Shown here piece by piece: positions 49,501 through 60,495 of a DNA stretch of 64,000 nucleotides. The stretch lies in NCBI RefSeq assembly GCF_030936135.1, contig NC_082603.1, positions 25,572,880 to 25,636,879 of the forward strand. Direction: 5' to 3'. A program made the position numbers and the translations under genes. The notes under the pieces are model-generated. The model was not told where the DNA came from. It saw only the letters and a program-made list of their open reading frames with translations, and searched no databases. Each line of letters opens with the position of its first letter. The stretch's first letter is position 1. The stretch is from Gavia stellata. Lineage: Eukaryota; Chordata; Aves; Gaviiformes; Gaviidae.

Positions 49501-50569
49501 CCAGATTTAGGCACTCGTTTGATTCTGACTGAGAAGGGTTTTACTGGGGACAACTGCAAAATTAGCAAAGTTTTCCTTTGTGCTAATCCTGGCTATGCTT
49601 TCTGATCACACAGGCAGATCAAGCCACTAACATGATCATTGCTTCCATTTCCCTACTGATAAGCTTGGGGGCAGGACAAGAATTTTCGCCTACTTTTTTA
49701 AAAGAATCACAATATTTGTAGGTGGAAGGCAATCGTGCATGATACTATTTGTGGCTGGCTAGCAGAAAGGGAACTTGTTTTCAAAAAGGGCTGAGAGAAG
49801 CATTGGGAAAACAGCTCCCATTGTTTTACAGAGCCTGACTTGGTGGCCGACACTAAGTGATCAAGAATTGGTCACTTGCATCCTGCTCAGTCCGTTTCTT
49901 GGATGCATCAAGTCACTTTCCAGCTCAGCTTCAGTCAGATCCAAGCCACTCAAGCAGGCTTTTATATCCCGACCGTGATCTGCCAATAGCTGTTCACACA
50001 TTCAGGTCCACTCCAGCAGAGTTGAACTGTGGGAAGCAGCTCTTCCCTGGAGAGGGAAAACTAACTGATCTCAGATTGACCTTCAAAGCAAAAGCCACAG
50101 TTCATGCAACTGAGTGAGACGAAGGTCACAGGAGCAGCCTCCGCCACAGTGTCCTGTCTTGATCTATGCTCAAGTCCCCACTTGACGACTCCTACTGCTG
50201 CTCTCAGCACCACCAGTCTCTGCCTGCTTTTCAAACCAGTCCTAACCAAGCTCTGCTGGGCCCCCTTTACGCATCCCTGACTCTGTGCCACATCCCAAGG
50301 TCCTTTGTATTGACTGAGAAGCAGGCAGCAAAGAGAATGCCACAGATCTATCTGTCTCCTGCACTATCCCATCTGCTAGACTATAAAGCCTTCACCATCA
50401 AATAGGCAGTTGTCCTCTTTCCCCATACTCTTAGGCTTTCCGAACTCAGTGTCGTTCACTCACCTCTTCCCTTCTCCTTCACCAGCTAGCAATTCCAAAA
50501 TTAAGTTCTCTCAGAGGAAAATGAAATAAAAAAATTGAAACCACATTAAGAAATTTCACAAGGCCTTTT
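46598..50569. other. intergenic region between the mucin-like gene and CCDC163
   Basis: I see no supported gene. A minus-strand frame at 49015-49296 reads somewhat protein-like but has no splice context or family match. No other repeat was recognised. Confidence 0.6.
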
Positions 50570-50585
50570 TTTGCCACTATGGCAC

Positions 50586-50591
50586 TTTATT
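50586..50591 (-). terminator. CCDC163: CCDC163 poly(A) signal (AATAAA on minus strand)
   Basis: TTTATT on the plus strand, the first canonical signal below the stop codon at 51071-51069. It gives a 3' UTR of about 480-500 bp. Confidence 0.55.
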
Positions 50592-51068
50592 CTCATAAAA
50601 CAAACACAGCAACCTCCCCTTTATGGTGGTCATGGAAGTTTCCGTTCAAGAAACAAGATTTCTTAGCCTGGTTTGAGCCACAGAAGAGGAAGCAGTTTAC
50701 CAATGCTTGTCGAGTCAGCTGCTCCATATTGGGTCTTGTCAGACAGGGTAAATCTATGGTCAGTCCATATCTGTTCTGTTCTTACTATGTATAGAGTCTC
50801 CCTAAATGGCACAATCTAAGCCCAGGTATATATCCCAGAGCTTTAGCTAGCCAACAGTTTAAACAAGATCCAACATAACCCAAAACTTGCAGTACATTTA
50901 GGGAAAAAACATTTGAAGGCATTAATAGAGACAACGCATAAAATTCTCTCAATTTGTTCTCATCCACCAAGTGAGAGCTCAGAAGACAAGATCATACAGC
51001 CCATCCCACAGGAGAGGGCTGAAGCAAAGAGCTGCATCTAGGAATTCTCTGACCTTGGAGTAAACCCC

Positions 51069-51166
51069 CTATTGCAGACAAGCACCACAGCATCTCTCCC
51101 TCTGCAAGCCAGCCGGCAACTGCAAAAGCCGATTGATGCACCACAAACCAGGCCCTCCATCAGTGT
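51069..51166 (-). CDS. CCDC163: CCDC163 terminal coding exon
   Basis: It codes (D)TDGGPGLWCINRLLQLPAG.. and ends CGACLQ with TAG at 51071-51069. The frame of the previous exon (phase 1) requires the acceptor gtgacag|AC. The acceptor 7 nt upstream (ccacag|GT) would hit a stop after a few codons. Confidence 0.7.
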
Positions 51167-54100
51167 CTGTCACCTGTGGTGAAAGAAGAGAATACACAGC
51201 ACTGTGTTGTAAAGGTATAAGGTGTAGGTCTAAGCAAGAGAGCATGAGATGACAGCCAACAGTTTGGATCTCAGAGTGTGGGACAGGGCAGGTCTGTGAA
51301 TGACTTATCAAAATGGCTGTTTCCCTTCCTTGAGTTGCCTCCCTTGGGTCAGCCCCACACCTCATAGCTTCCAGTTCTGGTAAATCCAGGTAACAAGTCG
51401 AGAAGAAGAGCTTGCCTGCCTAGGGAAGGCAATATCCTTTCCGTCTTTTGTTTGTTCCCTACAGTAAAGAGGTCATCTTTTAGTTAATACTAAAGGTCAT
51501 GCAGCTTTAGTTCAGGCAGGCTGTCAGACAGGTCACTGCTGAGGTCATCTGCTCCAGCTATTTCTAGCCTCTTCTCCAGCACTGCTCTCCTCCAGCTCAA
51601 AACAGCGTGGAGATATCTTTACAATCTACACCAACAGATCAAGGAATTAGCCTTCTCCAGACTCCTTACCCCATATGCCAACCCTAAGAACAAATGACAG
51701 CCTATGTCTAGCTCCTCCAGCACTGCTTGTTCAGTGTGGACTGCAATCCGTGTCAAATTCTAAAACAAAAACATCCTCATTCATCTTCTACTGAAACAGA
51801 TAAATACCAACAAGCATCCTCACAAGCTACATATGCTCAAATAAAAATAGGTGCCCATATAAGTGAATCATGGTCCCAAGTGTCCCAGCAAGCTTCCAAC
51901 ACAGCTACTGGGTGCCCCTGCTGCAGTATTGGTCAGTGTTTCTGATGCTACTACGATATAAATATTTACTACTAATACTAAGCAACAGGTAACTAGGTTC
52001 TTCTTAATAAATGAGGGGTACTGCTTGAGCATTTGATCCGTAAAGCTCTATACAGGGGTCCCTACCTGGCATGTGCCTCAGAATAAATGTTAAAGAGAAA
52101 AACTTAACCCTTTGATGGGACACGAAGACTCCTTAGGCATCGTCCTAACAGCAACCTGACATGTTACCAATGCATCTATAAAGCAGTTAATTGTAGCACA
52201 TTTGCTAGTAAAGTCTGAATCAGCTGGATTAGTAAATTGGAAAAACAGAACACAGGGCAGTTTAATATGCCTCACAGCCTCCATTCACAAGAATCTTAAG
52301 CATCTTACTAAAGTAGGGCATGAATTTTTTTCTTTTAAAGGAACATTAGCTCTTTGTTCCTAATTTCCTTTAATGCTAAGTGTTAATGCAAACACAAGGG
52401 GGGTTTATATCCTAAAAGCAAGGCATAAATCCAAAAGGATAAAGAGGCTGAGAGACGAACCTTCTTGAAGTGAGCAATTTTCACCTTCCTAATCTCATTG
52501 GCTGTGTGTCAGCACCAAAACAAAAATGGAGCCACATGAAAAAGCGGTATCTTGGCACTGTCAGAGGAAGTGATAAGTATCATAATTGGCCCTCACATTC
52601 AGCTTTACATTACCCTGACACTAGACAGGGAGGGAGGATGAAAGAACAGACAGGCACACACATGTTACCTCTGTCCTGGCATAGCAATAGTGCTCTCAGA
52701 GCAAAGTTTTAACAGTGGCCCAAGCGCTAGGCCACTACTCCAAATTGTACTGCCTTCCTGCCTTTAGGTGTCTAATACTCACCCCTACCAGTAAAACTGG
52801 GCACACCAAATTATCAGTATGACCTCTGGAATGCCCTGAACAGCAGACATAAATAGGTTCTACAGACCTCTATCATCTGCATTACTGTGGAAAACCCAGC
52901 TAGGCTCTTCAGATTCTGAGGGTGCAGGAATCAGCCACACTTACCTTCAGGCACCTGGATCTCTGTGGTGCTGGGGAGCTCATCAGAGCTGAAGTCTCTG
53001 AGGCTGAACTCTGAGGTGGAAACCACACCCAAAGATGGACAAAACCACTCTGCCTCTCTCAGCAAGTTCTTGCTTCTATCTGAAAGAAATAAAGCAAGCA
53101 GCAGGTTAGGTCAAAAGTTCAAGGATTAACTTGCTGAGCCTAAGCCTCCACTGTCTAACTTCTGTGACACCTCTTATCACCTGGAGAAACTGCTGCTATT
53201 CTCATTTAATAGCATTTTACTTATTCTTGCATGAGTACAAGCAGGGGCACAAGGCAGCAGAAAACAGGTTCCATGATACACAACCTAGGCAGGAAAACCA
53301 TTGGAAAAAATGTTCAGGCGCTGGATTTCTTCTGTCTTTGACACCAACGGCTCCAACCAACTCCAAATCATTGAGGTTTAAAACACAAAGAATCAGACAG
53401 CTCATTTCTGCTCAAAGCCAAAGTCACAATGCCAAACCCCTCCAATACAGGGATCAGTTTGTGTTGGAAAGGGACAACGGGACACCTGACCCGACCATGA
53501 GATGTCTAAACCAAAGGGAGGTTGGAATACCATGTCCCAGAGTGTCAGTAACATTGGAGTAAGTGGGGGATAGTTCCTATGATCTCTGTCTTTCCCTGCA
53601 GTCTCAGTGGACTGCACCTGCTTCAAGAACAGACTTTTCACTTGATCTTTCAGGTCAGAGACTGTAGATCTGATTGAAGCAAAAGGATAACACTGGCAGT
53701 CCCTTAAGCTTAGTGATGCCTACCGGAACAATTATTGGGGGTGGGGATGGGGTGGGAACCACTTTGATGGGGTTTCTGACAAAGTCATGCCACGTAGCAG
53801 CAGAAGGCAGTTCTGCTGAGCAATTCAATTGTATTTTCAGCAGATGAACGGTCTGGCAGCAGAACCTCTGCCTCCCCACCTAGATCTGTTCACATTGTTA
53901 TCTCAGTTGTGCCAGCACATTTTTTTCCTGCAGCAGCACTGTGAAGCACACCACTTTAGGGGGAAAAAAACCAAAACAAAACAATGACGCACTTGTTAGA
54001 ACCAGCTCGGCTCCCTGATCGGATTTACAGCACGCCAACAATTGCAGTGGCAGAAACACCGGCGGCAATGTGCTGTGAGGTCAGTGCAGGAAAAAGCAGA

Positions 54101-57100
54101 GGGGTGGGCACATTTTAAGCTGATGTTGACAGCACAGACACATCTCATGAAATCACAGCTTGACAATAGGTGGGACAGTGACATAATAAGGGAAGGCCTT
54201 AGGCTTTTATAGAAAGAAATAGGGAATCGATATTTAATTACAGGAGAACTGCAATGAAGTTCCATTATTGAAAACATCTCACCAGTTGATACAATATCCT
54301 TTATCAAATAAAACCTAATAATAGAGCCATGTTGACCTCCACACTCAGTGTCCACTGATACTTCTCCACTAATAGAGACAGACATTAATATGCTTATGGT
54401 CAAGAGGGAGAAAGATCAGAAAAACAGACAAGGAATTAAGATACCCTTTATCTCCATTCCAGTTACCAAATTGCCATGAGGCTTCAAACAATTTGTGTGA
54501 CTATCTTGGGTTCCTACCTAATGCAGAGCAATAGTTCTTTAACAGGGTCATAAAAAGGCTTCAAGAGCCGTGGGTGGAAAGCAGAAGGGAAGTCCCTTAT
54601 GTTATAAGCAGTACAACACTGTGTCTTGGTGATACTTATTTACTGTTCTGGAGGACACAGAAAGCAAAAGATCCTTTCTGTATGAATATTTGATGATGAC
54701 ACCAAATCAGGCTGTACCCCATATGACAACAGCATTAGCCTGAGGGAGACAAATGGGAGTGTTGTGTTTTTCCTAATAATAATAATAAAAAAAAAACCCC
54801 AAACCATACCTGGGACACAGGCACCTCACAGAGAGTCATCGCTGCCTTCCCCCAAAGGAGTGATGGATATTCTCTGGATGCTGTTTTACTGTAGCACAAA
54901 GCTGTATGGGGAATCGAACGCTGTGAACAGTGACATGAATCCTCAGCTAAACCTGTGACAGTTAGGACATCTGGCAGCTGTCCGAGGGCAGCTGGGGTTA
55001 GGCAGAGGATGCAATTAAACTGAGCCAGAAAGATCTAAGGATCCTCAATAAGGAAGCTCCAACATCACTTATTTCTCTCTGGGGAGCAGGTCAGAGCCCT
55101 CAGGTAGGGGTGGGGGGAGAGCAAGGGCCAAGCTCATGGAGGTTAGAGGCACAAGCAAAGCTAGTTCCCACCAACCGAGCATGGTGAGAAAGGAAAGTGA
55201 GGGTGTCTGGGAAAGCTGGGAAAGAACTAGAGCTTAAGCAATTCAAATGAGCACCTCTTCTTGGAGGCACTGGTTATTATTTCCAGTCATTACAGCAAAA
55301 AGCAAGTAAGGTACTGTCCAACTTGCAACGAGGAGAGCTTGTGGAGTGTACCATTGCCCTGGCAGAGGGCTTGGGTAGGAGACAGCAACACTCCCAATTA
55401 AACAAGGCAGATGAGATGGCTCAGGGAAGCCGTGAGCTAACTCAGACCCTGCCAGCTCAGCTCCAAGGACAGCTGGGAAGGGAACAGCAGGTACCCATTC
55501 TCAGTGCCCCCATGGAATAAGCTGAAGGTGCTAACTCTCAGGATACAAATGTCTCAGTAAGAGAGGCTGCCATTTCATCCCCTTCACTAGCTGTTTGAGA
55601 AGGACTAAACACCTTACCTGCATTTAGCCAGAGGTCGTCTCCAGAAGAAGGCAGAGACTTAAGCCATACCCTCCTCAAGCTTTGCCAGTTCAGGATTTAA
55701 ACAGAAGACCTCAACTGAGCTGACAAATCTACTACCTCCAGCACCAGTAAAGCCAGTACCATACCATCCATGGAGATGAACTGTGCCCACAAGACTAATA
55801 CTCTATCCAGGCAGGTACAAAGGACAGCTGGCAAACAAGAACAGCAAGATGAGAGATCAGTCCCCAGCAGCAATGAGCTTGCCAATCGAGCCCCTGTGAG
55901 AGCGAGCTGCAACAGCAAGAGCTGTCCTGTCAGAGCTCTGAACACCCACCAGCCAGCAGCACCCTCCTGTGACACACTTCTGCAGCTCCCAGGGAGTTAC
56001 TCCCCTTGAAACTCAAGAGCTGCTCCTGCAGCAGCTCTCATGTGGCATGCACAGACCTGGGCATCCCCAAAATTCCCTGAAGGTGTATCTCCTCTACCTG
56101 ATATGGCCAAGCTTCTGCTGGGTGCTCCGCATTTCCATCCTGACTTTGTCTAAACTGTAAGACTGTGCTTTGTGGCTGCTCAGCAGATCTAGCACCTGAG
56201 AAAGAGGGGACAATCATTTCCAAGCATTTCCCAGAGGTAGTCTCTGAGCCACCACACCACCATTAGACCCTGCAAAAAATCATGTCCAGATGAGGCCAGA
56301 ACAACTGAGAAAAAGTCAAGAGCGAGACATATAACATGCCACCATTGGTGAATATGTTTCCAGCACCAAAGGTAATGCTCTGTTTCTTTATATTCTTCTG
56401 GATCATGACACGGTACCTGGCATCATCTGTAATCTCTTCTTCATGCTAGCCCTCCTCAGCAGGAATTGAAGTTTTGCTATAGGTAGAATAGCAGTGTTTT
56501 GTCCACAGTGATCGCCTTACTCTACAGAGAAATTGAGCATCTGCTTCTACCTCCCCTTGGGAAGCAGTTTACAAGTCCTGGCTGTGCAAGTATCCTCCTG
56601 CAGCAGGAGGTTTCCAGAAGAATGGTAACATGCTGCTTGGTGCAAAAGATACAGGCCAGTTGCTAGCCCTACTCTCATTTCAACCCTTACACCCCTCAGC
56701 TCTGTCCATTCCCTATTCTTCTCCCATCAAGTCTTTTCTGATTCTCCCTTTTGCAAAGGTCATCTACTTCTGCAAAAACTAAAAAAAAAAAAAAAAAAAA
56801 AATCAATTTCATTCTGGCTGCAGTAGGACCTGTTATATCAGAATACATACAAACACTTAAACACTTATCTTTTCCCCCACTTATATGTATGTTGAAGATG
56901 ATACCTTTCTAACTGCCCTCCATCATTCAACACTGGAACAGAAAGACCTCTTGCTGTTTCAGCAAGCCTGTGAGGGAGGAAAGGTGCCTGCAGAGCACCT
57001 TGCACAGTGGCTGTCTCAATCAAAGCCTTTTAGTGGTACTACAATATTTAATAAAAATACTTCCTCTGTTGCAGGCAGCAGCAGCATTTTTCAGTCTGGC

Positions 57101-58833
57101 TACTATTCACAGTAAACTCTCCATACATCAGTTTCAACACTTAGTTTTCCTCCACAGACCCCAGTAGCAAAGCTTGCTCATTACAACAGTAGGTCTGCCA
57201 TGGGCCATCGAACCATCCAGTGCCAGATTTTGGATGGAAGAGGTGTGACTGTAAAGCAGCCCACCTTGCAGTGTCGACTTTGAGTTCTCTTAATTTAATC
57301 AGTTGCAGACATTTGGTTCAATAGTTCTTCCTTTCCTTGACCTGTGCAGTAAAGCAACTTGACCTGACACAGACCAAGAAAAAGGCCATGGCTAAACTAC
57401 ATTCTGCACCTGATTTTCCATCTCTCTATTGCCAGGCAAAACCTTACAGAACTATATCCACCCACATCTCTCCCAAGGCAAAGGGTGGATTCAGAGGCTG
57501 CAGGCAAGCCCTATGCACGTTCTCCTCCCACAGCTCTCCCAGAGCACAGCACGGAGTCACAGCTTGCCAGCCCTGTGTATTCTGCTTTACTTCTCCTCCA
57601 GCGCTGCCTGTTCAGCAGTGTTCCCTGGTTTCATTTTCCTGAACAGAGATCCTCAACTATAACGAACATTACAGTGCTTCCCACCGGGGGCTGTTTCTGC
57701 TAGACCACTTGGGCAGCAACAGGTTTTCCTGTGCAGAATCAGAGTTCAGATCATGTGAGGAGCAGAATACAACACCATTCATTGACTTTATCTGCAGTTG
57801 CAGTTGCTGCTTATAGAAAGTGGGAAAAGTTACATTTTCCTCCAGTACCTCCCCTGCAACAGCCCTGAAACTACCAAGGTCTTAGCACCAACATCTCATT
57901 TATTTCTTGTGGACTGTTGGCATTGGGATACAAATGAGATGCACAATCTCCGTACTGCTGGTGAAGCACTTGCTGTTGCTAGTTATCACGTTCAGCTTTC
58001 AAGTCCTGTGTCCTCCTCAGCAAGGCCTCCAAGCTGCACTAAGTGCTGTTCTGCAATCACTGAGCATCCTCTGTAACGGCAAACGGGAAAGGCAGGGGGT
58101 GTTAAGGTATCAGCCTAGCGCTTCAATTGCTGGGACAAAAGGGATAAGAATAGGATCAAGGAACACCCAGTAAGATGGTTTTAAGGTTCAGTCCCATACA
58201 AATCCCTGACAGAGGCAGAGTACAGCAGTAGCCCAAGAATTTCCCTCTGCCACTATGCTGTATGCTTAGCAGACCACAGAAACCCTGTCTTCCTGGACCA
58301 CTATATTCAGACAGAAAAACAGGCAAGATGCACATTAAGAATTCAAATATTTGAACTAACCACCCTCAAAGGCAACTTGGCCAGCTGACTAAATGTCGTG
58401 CATCACAAGGGTTTCAGCAAGGGACTCCATGTGATGATACCTGACTCTAGACCAAGCTTGGGCATGACCCTCCAGGAAATCACTTCAACTTTGTTTTCCA
58501 CTGTCCATTTTCTCTCCTGGGAAGCAAAGTTGCTTCTCAGGTTTTCAGATCACTAAAGAAAAGGCAAAGGAAGAAATGAAAAATTCAAAAAGCCCTTTCT
58601 GCCTTGTATCCAACACTTTGTGAGCACAGGCTCACTTGTTTAGCACGGAGATGGAGCTACATTGTGCCAGGCTACACTCACAGCCTGCTGTTTCTTCAAC
58701 AGGAGCTCAGCAACCTAGACAAGAAGTGATCTGTGTAAGAGGCTCCTGTAATCATCAGTGCTTCAGTTCCAGTGCCTTTACCTTCACTACCTTCTAGCTT
58801 ATTGATCTGCTCCTGCTGGAACTCTTTCTCCTG
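51069..58833 (-). CDS. CCDC163: CCDC163-like coiled-coil protein, partial gene model (last six coding exons)
   Basis: On the minus strand six exons join in one frame: 58833-58791, 56476-56417, 56188-56098, 55679-55618, 53079-52945 and 51166-51069 (stop). Every junction is GT-AG and every phase matches. The N-terminal half of this piece is a coiled coil, with heptad-like QEKEFQQEQINKLE, KLQFLLRRASMKKRLQ and LDKVRMEMRSTQQKLGHI. The C-terminal half is acidic and aromatic (GDDLWLNA, EAEWF, SLRDFSSDELP), ending in a Cys-rich tail CCGACLQ. The gene lies between TESK2 and MMACHC on the minus strand and faces MMACHC head-to-head, exactly as CCDC163 does in mammals. That is the main ground for the name, since the family is short and poorly conserved. 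The 5' coding exons (58.85-60.2 kb) are not resolved, so the start is unknown. The function of CCDC163 is not established. Confidence 0.7.
52945..53079 (-). CDS. CCDC163: CCDC163 penultimate coding exon
   Basis: This is the clearest exon of the gene: acceptor atttctttcag|AT, donor GAAG|gtaagt, 135 nt, phase 1-1. It codes (D)RSKNLLREAEWFCPSLGVV and then STSEFSLRDFSSDELPSTTE. The acidic, aromatic composition differs from the surrounding DNA. Confidence 0.8.
53080..55617 (-). other. CCDC163: CCDC163 intron
   Basis: An intron between two phase-matched exons. It holds an open plus-strand block at 55296-55490 that mimics an exon (see findings) and otherwise nothing recognisable. Confidence 0.65.
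55618..55679 (-). CDS. CCDC163: CCDC163 coding exon
   Basis: Donor GCAG|gtaagg at 55617, phase 2 in and 1 out. It codes (S)LRRVWLKSLPSSGDDLWLNA. The acceptor ggcaaag|C is weak in pyrimidines. An alternative acceptor (cttctggag|AC) would give a 21-nt microexon from 55638, but only the longer form matches the phase of the exon before it. Confidence 0.65.
56098..56188 (-). CDS. CCDC163: CCDC163 coiled-coil exon
   Basis: Donor ATCAG|gtagag, phase 1 in and 2 out. It codes (D)LLSSHKAQSYSLDKVRMEM.. ending QQKLGHI. Two AGs 7 nt apart (ctttctcag and gtgctag) can serve as acceptor. The second, at 56189, keeps the frame with the exon before. Confidence 0.65.
56417..56476 (-). CDS. CCDC163: CCDC163 coiled-coil exon
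   Basis: A 60-nt exon, phase 1-1, with acceptor attctacctatag|CA and donor CCAG|gtaccg. It codes (A)KLQFLLRRASMKKRLQMMP. It is short and basic with a heptad pattern, and both splice sites are good. Confidence 0.6.
56477..58790 (-). other. CCDC163: CCDC163 intron
   Basis: It contains a 22-bp poly-A tract (56781-56802) and two short coiled-coil-like minus-strand segments (58714-58682 and 58038-57990). These could be alternative exons but do not fit the phase of the main model. Confidence 0.55.
56781..56802 (+). repeat. 22-bp poly-A tract
   Basis: An uninterrupted A run. I looked upstream for a retroposed gene or LINE end that could explain it as a tail and saw none. Confidence 0.9.
58791..58833 (-). 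CDS. CCDC163: CCDC163 coiled-coil exon (most 5' exon recognised)
   Basis: It codes QEKEFQQEQINKLE and then one base of the next codon. Two donors are possible, GAAG|gtagtg (58790) and GAAG|gtaaag (58781). Both keep phase 1 and differ by three residues. The acceptor actaaag|CAG has a weak pyrimidine tract, and an in-frame stop lies just upstream, so the frame must be entered by splicing here. Confidence 0.55.
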
Positions 58834-60230
58834 CTTTAGTCAATTCACAGGCCGAGTGAGTGGTTCAATGATCTGAGCGGATGGGCAAAACCAGATTTTT
58901 GTATCAGCATAACTTAGTCCAGGAAAGAACATAGTTAGCAGGCTGGTTCCACTTCAGAAGCTGGAAATACAGGGAGACCTGGAGAGAACAAACCTTAATT
59001 CTAAACAAGACTGATGGGATCCTTCAGCCCTCCTCCTGCAGAGGGCATGGATAGAATAAGAAAAAACTCTTGGGGTTCTAGAAGATATAAAGGAACTCCA
59101 CAAAGAAAGAAGCTTGCATATCTGAAGTAGTTCTGTCCCCAAGAACTTGCAGATCTGGTGTCCTGACACTTCATAAAACTCAGGACTAACGGCTGGAGAA
59201 CGTTGCACAACAACTATAAAGATTGTGTTAAGCTGCTCTAAAGATTAGGGTAAGCAGATCCAAATCTGAGGCTTGGTCTCCAATGTGGCAAATGTGTTGG
59301 TAAGGAACAGGCAAGCTGCAAAGAACATATACTTTCAGATGGGGAAGGAGAAAGGATTATCAACACAGAGGCCTTGCTAACTATTTTAGTGAGCAGTGTC
59401 CACCCACACATGAAGGTGGGGCTTTCAAACAGTGTATGATGAAAGAAAAATACGCACAATACAGAGCAGTATAGCACGGATAGGCGCACTGTGCAACTAT
59501 GCTAGGAAAACTTGCTCTTAACAGAGAGGCGATTCCACCAGAGCCCTCAAATCTCCTTGGTTTGGGATGGCTGCTAGCTCCGCTGGTGCCTCGCTGCAGC
59601 GTGGGAGACGGACGCAGGGGTGACACGGCTGCTGGCTGCCAGGCAGGCACTCCTCAGTCGCAGCGTTCTCAGGGCCCTGTCCGTCAAGCTGCAAACCCAC
59701 CGCAGATCCAAAGCAGCAGACATTACCGGGGGTGAGGAGGAAGGAGCCCACCTGGCCCTGCCGCATCCTTAAACTTGCCTCGGCCGGGAGCCTGGAAACC
59801 GGCCAGGGCGCGCGTCGAGAGACCGAAATTCTTCCCTTTCCCACTCAAACTACCCAGTCACACGCGGCCGTTAGAAATGGCAGGCCCCTAGCGAGGTTCT
59901 CAGCCCAACCACCGACCCACCACGGCAGCAACGCGCTACGCGGGGACAGTCCCCGGGGAACACGAGCGGAGCAAACACCGCCCCAGGACGCCCTGCCGGC
60001 AAAAGCACCGCCGCTCCGCCGGCTTGCTCTGCAGCCGACCCCCCGCAGCCTCCCCTGCCGCCCCGCCGCCCCGGGATAGGGGAAAGTAACGGTCGCTCCC
60101 TCAGGGCGCCCGCGCCAGCCGCCCCCCTGCGGACGGGAGCCGGGGGCCGCCCCTCACGCCGCACAGGTCCCGAGCGGCTCCGCACCCTCCTCTGCGCGCG
60201 GAGCCCGCTGGGACATAGAGTCCCCGCCGG
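58834..60230 (-). other. CCDC163: unresolved 5' part of CCDC163
   Basis: The first exon(s) of the minus-strand gene should lie here, up to the CpG island. A minus-strand frame (59844-59518) starting in the island has possible donors (GCCAG|gtgggc and CCCG|gtaatg near 59710-59750), but nothing ties it in phase to the 58833 exon. I leave the start open. Confidence 0.5.
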
Positions 60231-60259
60231 GCGGACTCGCGCGGAGGGAGGGAGGTGCG

Positions 60260-60280
60260 CACTACAAGTCCCAGGGAGCC
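60260..60280 (+). promoter_or_regulatory. ZNF143/THAP11 (SBS-type) element 1
   Basis: 'ACTACAAGTCCCAGGGAGC' at 60261-60279 matches the SBS consensus ACTACAANTCCCAGNNNGC at nearly every position. This motif recruits ZNF143, THAP11 and HCFC1 at CpG-island promoters. Confidence 0.75.
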
Positions 60281-60387
60281 TTGCGCGGCGGGCCGTCTCC
60301 TAGGAGACGCGGCCGTGTGTTGAGGGGGGGTCCCGCCGTGCCGCCTACGGTGCCCGGCGCGCAGCCGCGCGCCGGAGGGCTGTCAAA

Positions 60388-60406
60388 ACTACCCTTCCCG
60401 TGATGC
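60388..60406 (+). promoter_or_regulatory. ZNF143/THAP11 (SBS-type) element 2, just before the MMACHC start
   Basis: 'AACTACCCTTCCCGTGATGC' is a weaker form of the same motif (ACTAC.. TTCCC .. TGC). It ends 18 nt before the ATG at 60424 and contains an in-frame upstream ATG at 60403. Confidence 0.5.
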
Positions 60407-60423
60407 CCCGCGCGGTGGGCGGC

Positions 60424-60495
60424 ATGGAGGGGCGCGTGGCGGAGCGGCTCCGCGGCGCCCTGGGCCCTTTCGGCTTCGAGGTGCACGCCTTCAAG
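60424..60495 (+). CDS. MMACHC: MMACHC coding exon 1
   Basis: It codes [20 protein letters not shown].. ending HAFK, then donor AAG|gtacgg. Human exon 1 has 81 coding nt; this has 72, with the difference near the N-terminus. An in-frame ATG at 60403 would add seven residues (MPRAVGG). I chose 60424 because it aligns with the mammalian start. Confidence 0.9.

Noticed and set aside
53996..54403. 135-codon minus-strand frame in a CCDC163 intron
   Set aside because: No flanking splice sites in a matching phase and no recognisable domain.
55697..55975. 92-codon leucine-rich minus-strand frame
   Set aside because: Lies in the intron between two phase-matched CCDC163 exons and reads as a chance CTG/CAG-rich translation.
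56781..56802. poly-A tract as the tail of a processed pseudogene
   Set aside because: No gene-like sequence or target duplication recognised upstream.
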